From assembly GCF_000224145.3 (NCBI RefSeq), contig NC_020177.2:122130-186129 (forward strand): a DNA stretch of 64,000 bases. The letters run 5' to 3'. Positions 62,725 to 64,000 of this stretch are shown here, piece by piece. Below the pieces are notes generated by a model that was not told the DNA's origin, made no database searches, and was given only the letters and a program-made list of their open reading frames with translations. Position 1 is the first letter of the stretch. Each line of letters starts with the position of its first letter. The translations under genes and the position numbers were made by a program. Source of the DNA: Ciona intestinalis. Its lineage: Eukaryota > Chordata > Ascidiacea > Phlebobranchia > Cionidae.

Positions 62725-64000
62725 ACAATGAAAATCCTTAACAAAACTGTTTGTGTATTTCATGATTTGTTTTGATAAATATTCCATCAATAGTTTTGTA
62801 AACAACATGAGCCACTGAATTAAATAAAATCCTTATTACATAAAAGCACTTAAGATATTGTTTAATTACTTTGTCCTATTATTAACTTTTGATACTCACA
62901 AATTTATAAATATTTTTTCTATATTTTTCACAGCATCTCCTTTCTTCTTTTTTAATTCTTTAATGCAAAATTTCCATTTTAACTTTTTTAAATTAACCAA
63001 TGTCACCATTTATTACTGCACGCCAGGGCAACAGCTTATAACTAAGGTGTCTTATTTGATAAACCATTTACATATTAGTAGTAATTACCAATTATGCAAC
63101 TTTGTCCGTTGTTTTATCAATTGCAACTGTATATCTTGGTTTAAATATTGCATTAAACATTTTGATTAGCTACCTAATCATAACCCAATTAACTTATAAC
63201 GCCACATTGATCTATTTATGATCGAATTGTTGTTTTTGTTCCACTGGTTTGAAGAGCAATCTGTAGTCGATTGGTAATTTACTGAATAAATATTTTGCCA
63301 ATAAAAGGTAGTTTTCATATTTCTTTACATGGCACAAACGAAAATACGAAACCGTTACGTTAGTAATTAGTTACTTGTTTTATCGAACTTTGTCAACCGT
63401 AGCAGTAAAAGGGTTATTTCAATAGACCACTTGCCACAAAAAAATCGATAGGTGGCGACCGAGAGTATGTCTTCCAAGCTAAGTCCATAGCAACGTATCT
63501 TTTTGCATTGGTTTAGCAAAGTTATGCGACGTTTTTGTTGAAACTGTGCTTGTGCGGTCGCTATTTTTTAATAATACTTCCACGTATAGTAGGGGTAGAT
63601 ATTGTTAAAGATATGTTGTATCAGATTCGTTGTTAAATTTAGTTTTTATCACCAATTGGCGTAGTTCTATGTCTGTGCAGATATACGCAGTATTAGATTT
63701 ACAAACAGAAAAGTTATGCTGCCATTGTGTGTGTTATAACTCATTTCATTAAGCTAAACTTTAATATTTTAGTTTATTATAAGCCAGACACAGACCAACA
63801 TCGCACTTCAGCACCTGCAGGCTGCAATTCCATACACAGACTCAGACTTTATTGACAAAAAAAAACAGAAGAAAGTTTATTATTAGTGATATTTTATCTG
63901 ATGTTAATTCATCAGTTTACTATACTGGTAACTATAGTGCAGGGTTGAATTTTTTCAATTTTAATATTATGTTGGTTACTTTTTAGGACGCTCAGTAAAG
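62725..64000. other. 3' flank, no gene seen
   Basis: AT-rich to 63300, then more mixed sequence (TAGCAACGTATCTTTTTGCA, CAGCACCTGCAGGCTGCAAT). Open frames such as 62858-63169 are low-complexity (Phe/Leu/Ile-rich) and are not accepted. The next gene probably begins beyond the window. Confidence 0.4.

Noticed and set aside
62064-63169. Phe/Leu-rich frames near the right edge
   Set aside because: AT-rich DNA easily gives such frames; 62064-62429 also lies in intron 12 of the kinase-Kelch gene.

Overview
The window is animal nuclear DNA, AT-rich, with short GT-AG introns and single-copy orthologues of Smad2/3, SAMD8 (SMSr), STK16, TARBP2/PRKRA and GLO1. The mix of genes, the compact introns and the abundant short MITEs and tRNA-derived SINEs point to an ascidian tunicate, most likely Ciona. 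This is inferred from sequence style and memory of the families, not from a search. Exon models below were built by hand from splice sites, reading phase and family conservation.

Left part (1-27.4 kb), all genes on the minus strand: an STK16-type kinase (8 exons, 308 aa); an intronless three-dsRBD TARBP2/PRKRA-like protein; an intronless glyoxalase I; a divergent seven-transmembrane receptor (5 exons, 444 aa); and a large array of repeated exons (16.0-27.4 kb). That array holds near-identical ~300-residue TPR-like modules alternating with short linker exons. Every internal junction is phase 1, apart from the 5' microexon junction and a decayed fourth module that carries a frameshift.

Centre (27.4-34.3 kb): a gene-poor stretch with two assembly gaps, a 24-bp tandem repeat, many palindromic TGACGTCA sites, a possible small plus-strand gene, and a 1.26-kb DNA transposon with an 8-bp target duplication.

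Right part (34.3-62.7 kb), all genes on the plus strand: Smad2/3 (9 exons, 426 aa, SSMS tail); SAMD8/SMSr (9 exons, 411 aa); a divergent tandem paralogue without the SAM domain but with three exons of identical length and phase (267 aa); and a fusion of a TKL/RIPK/IRAK-like kinase to six Kelch repeats.

Repeats are a large share of the sequence: a ~190-bp MITE with GGTGGGG(A/T)AAGATGGGACA-type ends (at least ten copies), a tRNA-derived SINE whose 3' part has expanded into 98-100-bp minisatellites at three loci, a 131-bp tandem unit at two loci, a 71-bp minisatellite, and a TTAA-flanked palindromic element. The strongest candidates for something undescribed are the symmetric TPR exon array and the kinase-Kelch fusion with its duplicated micro-exons.
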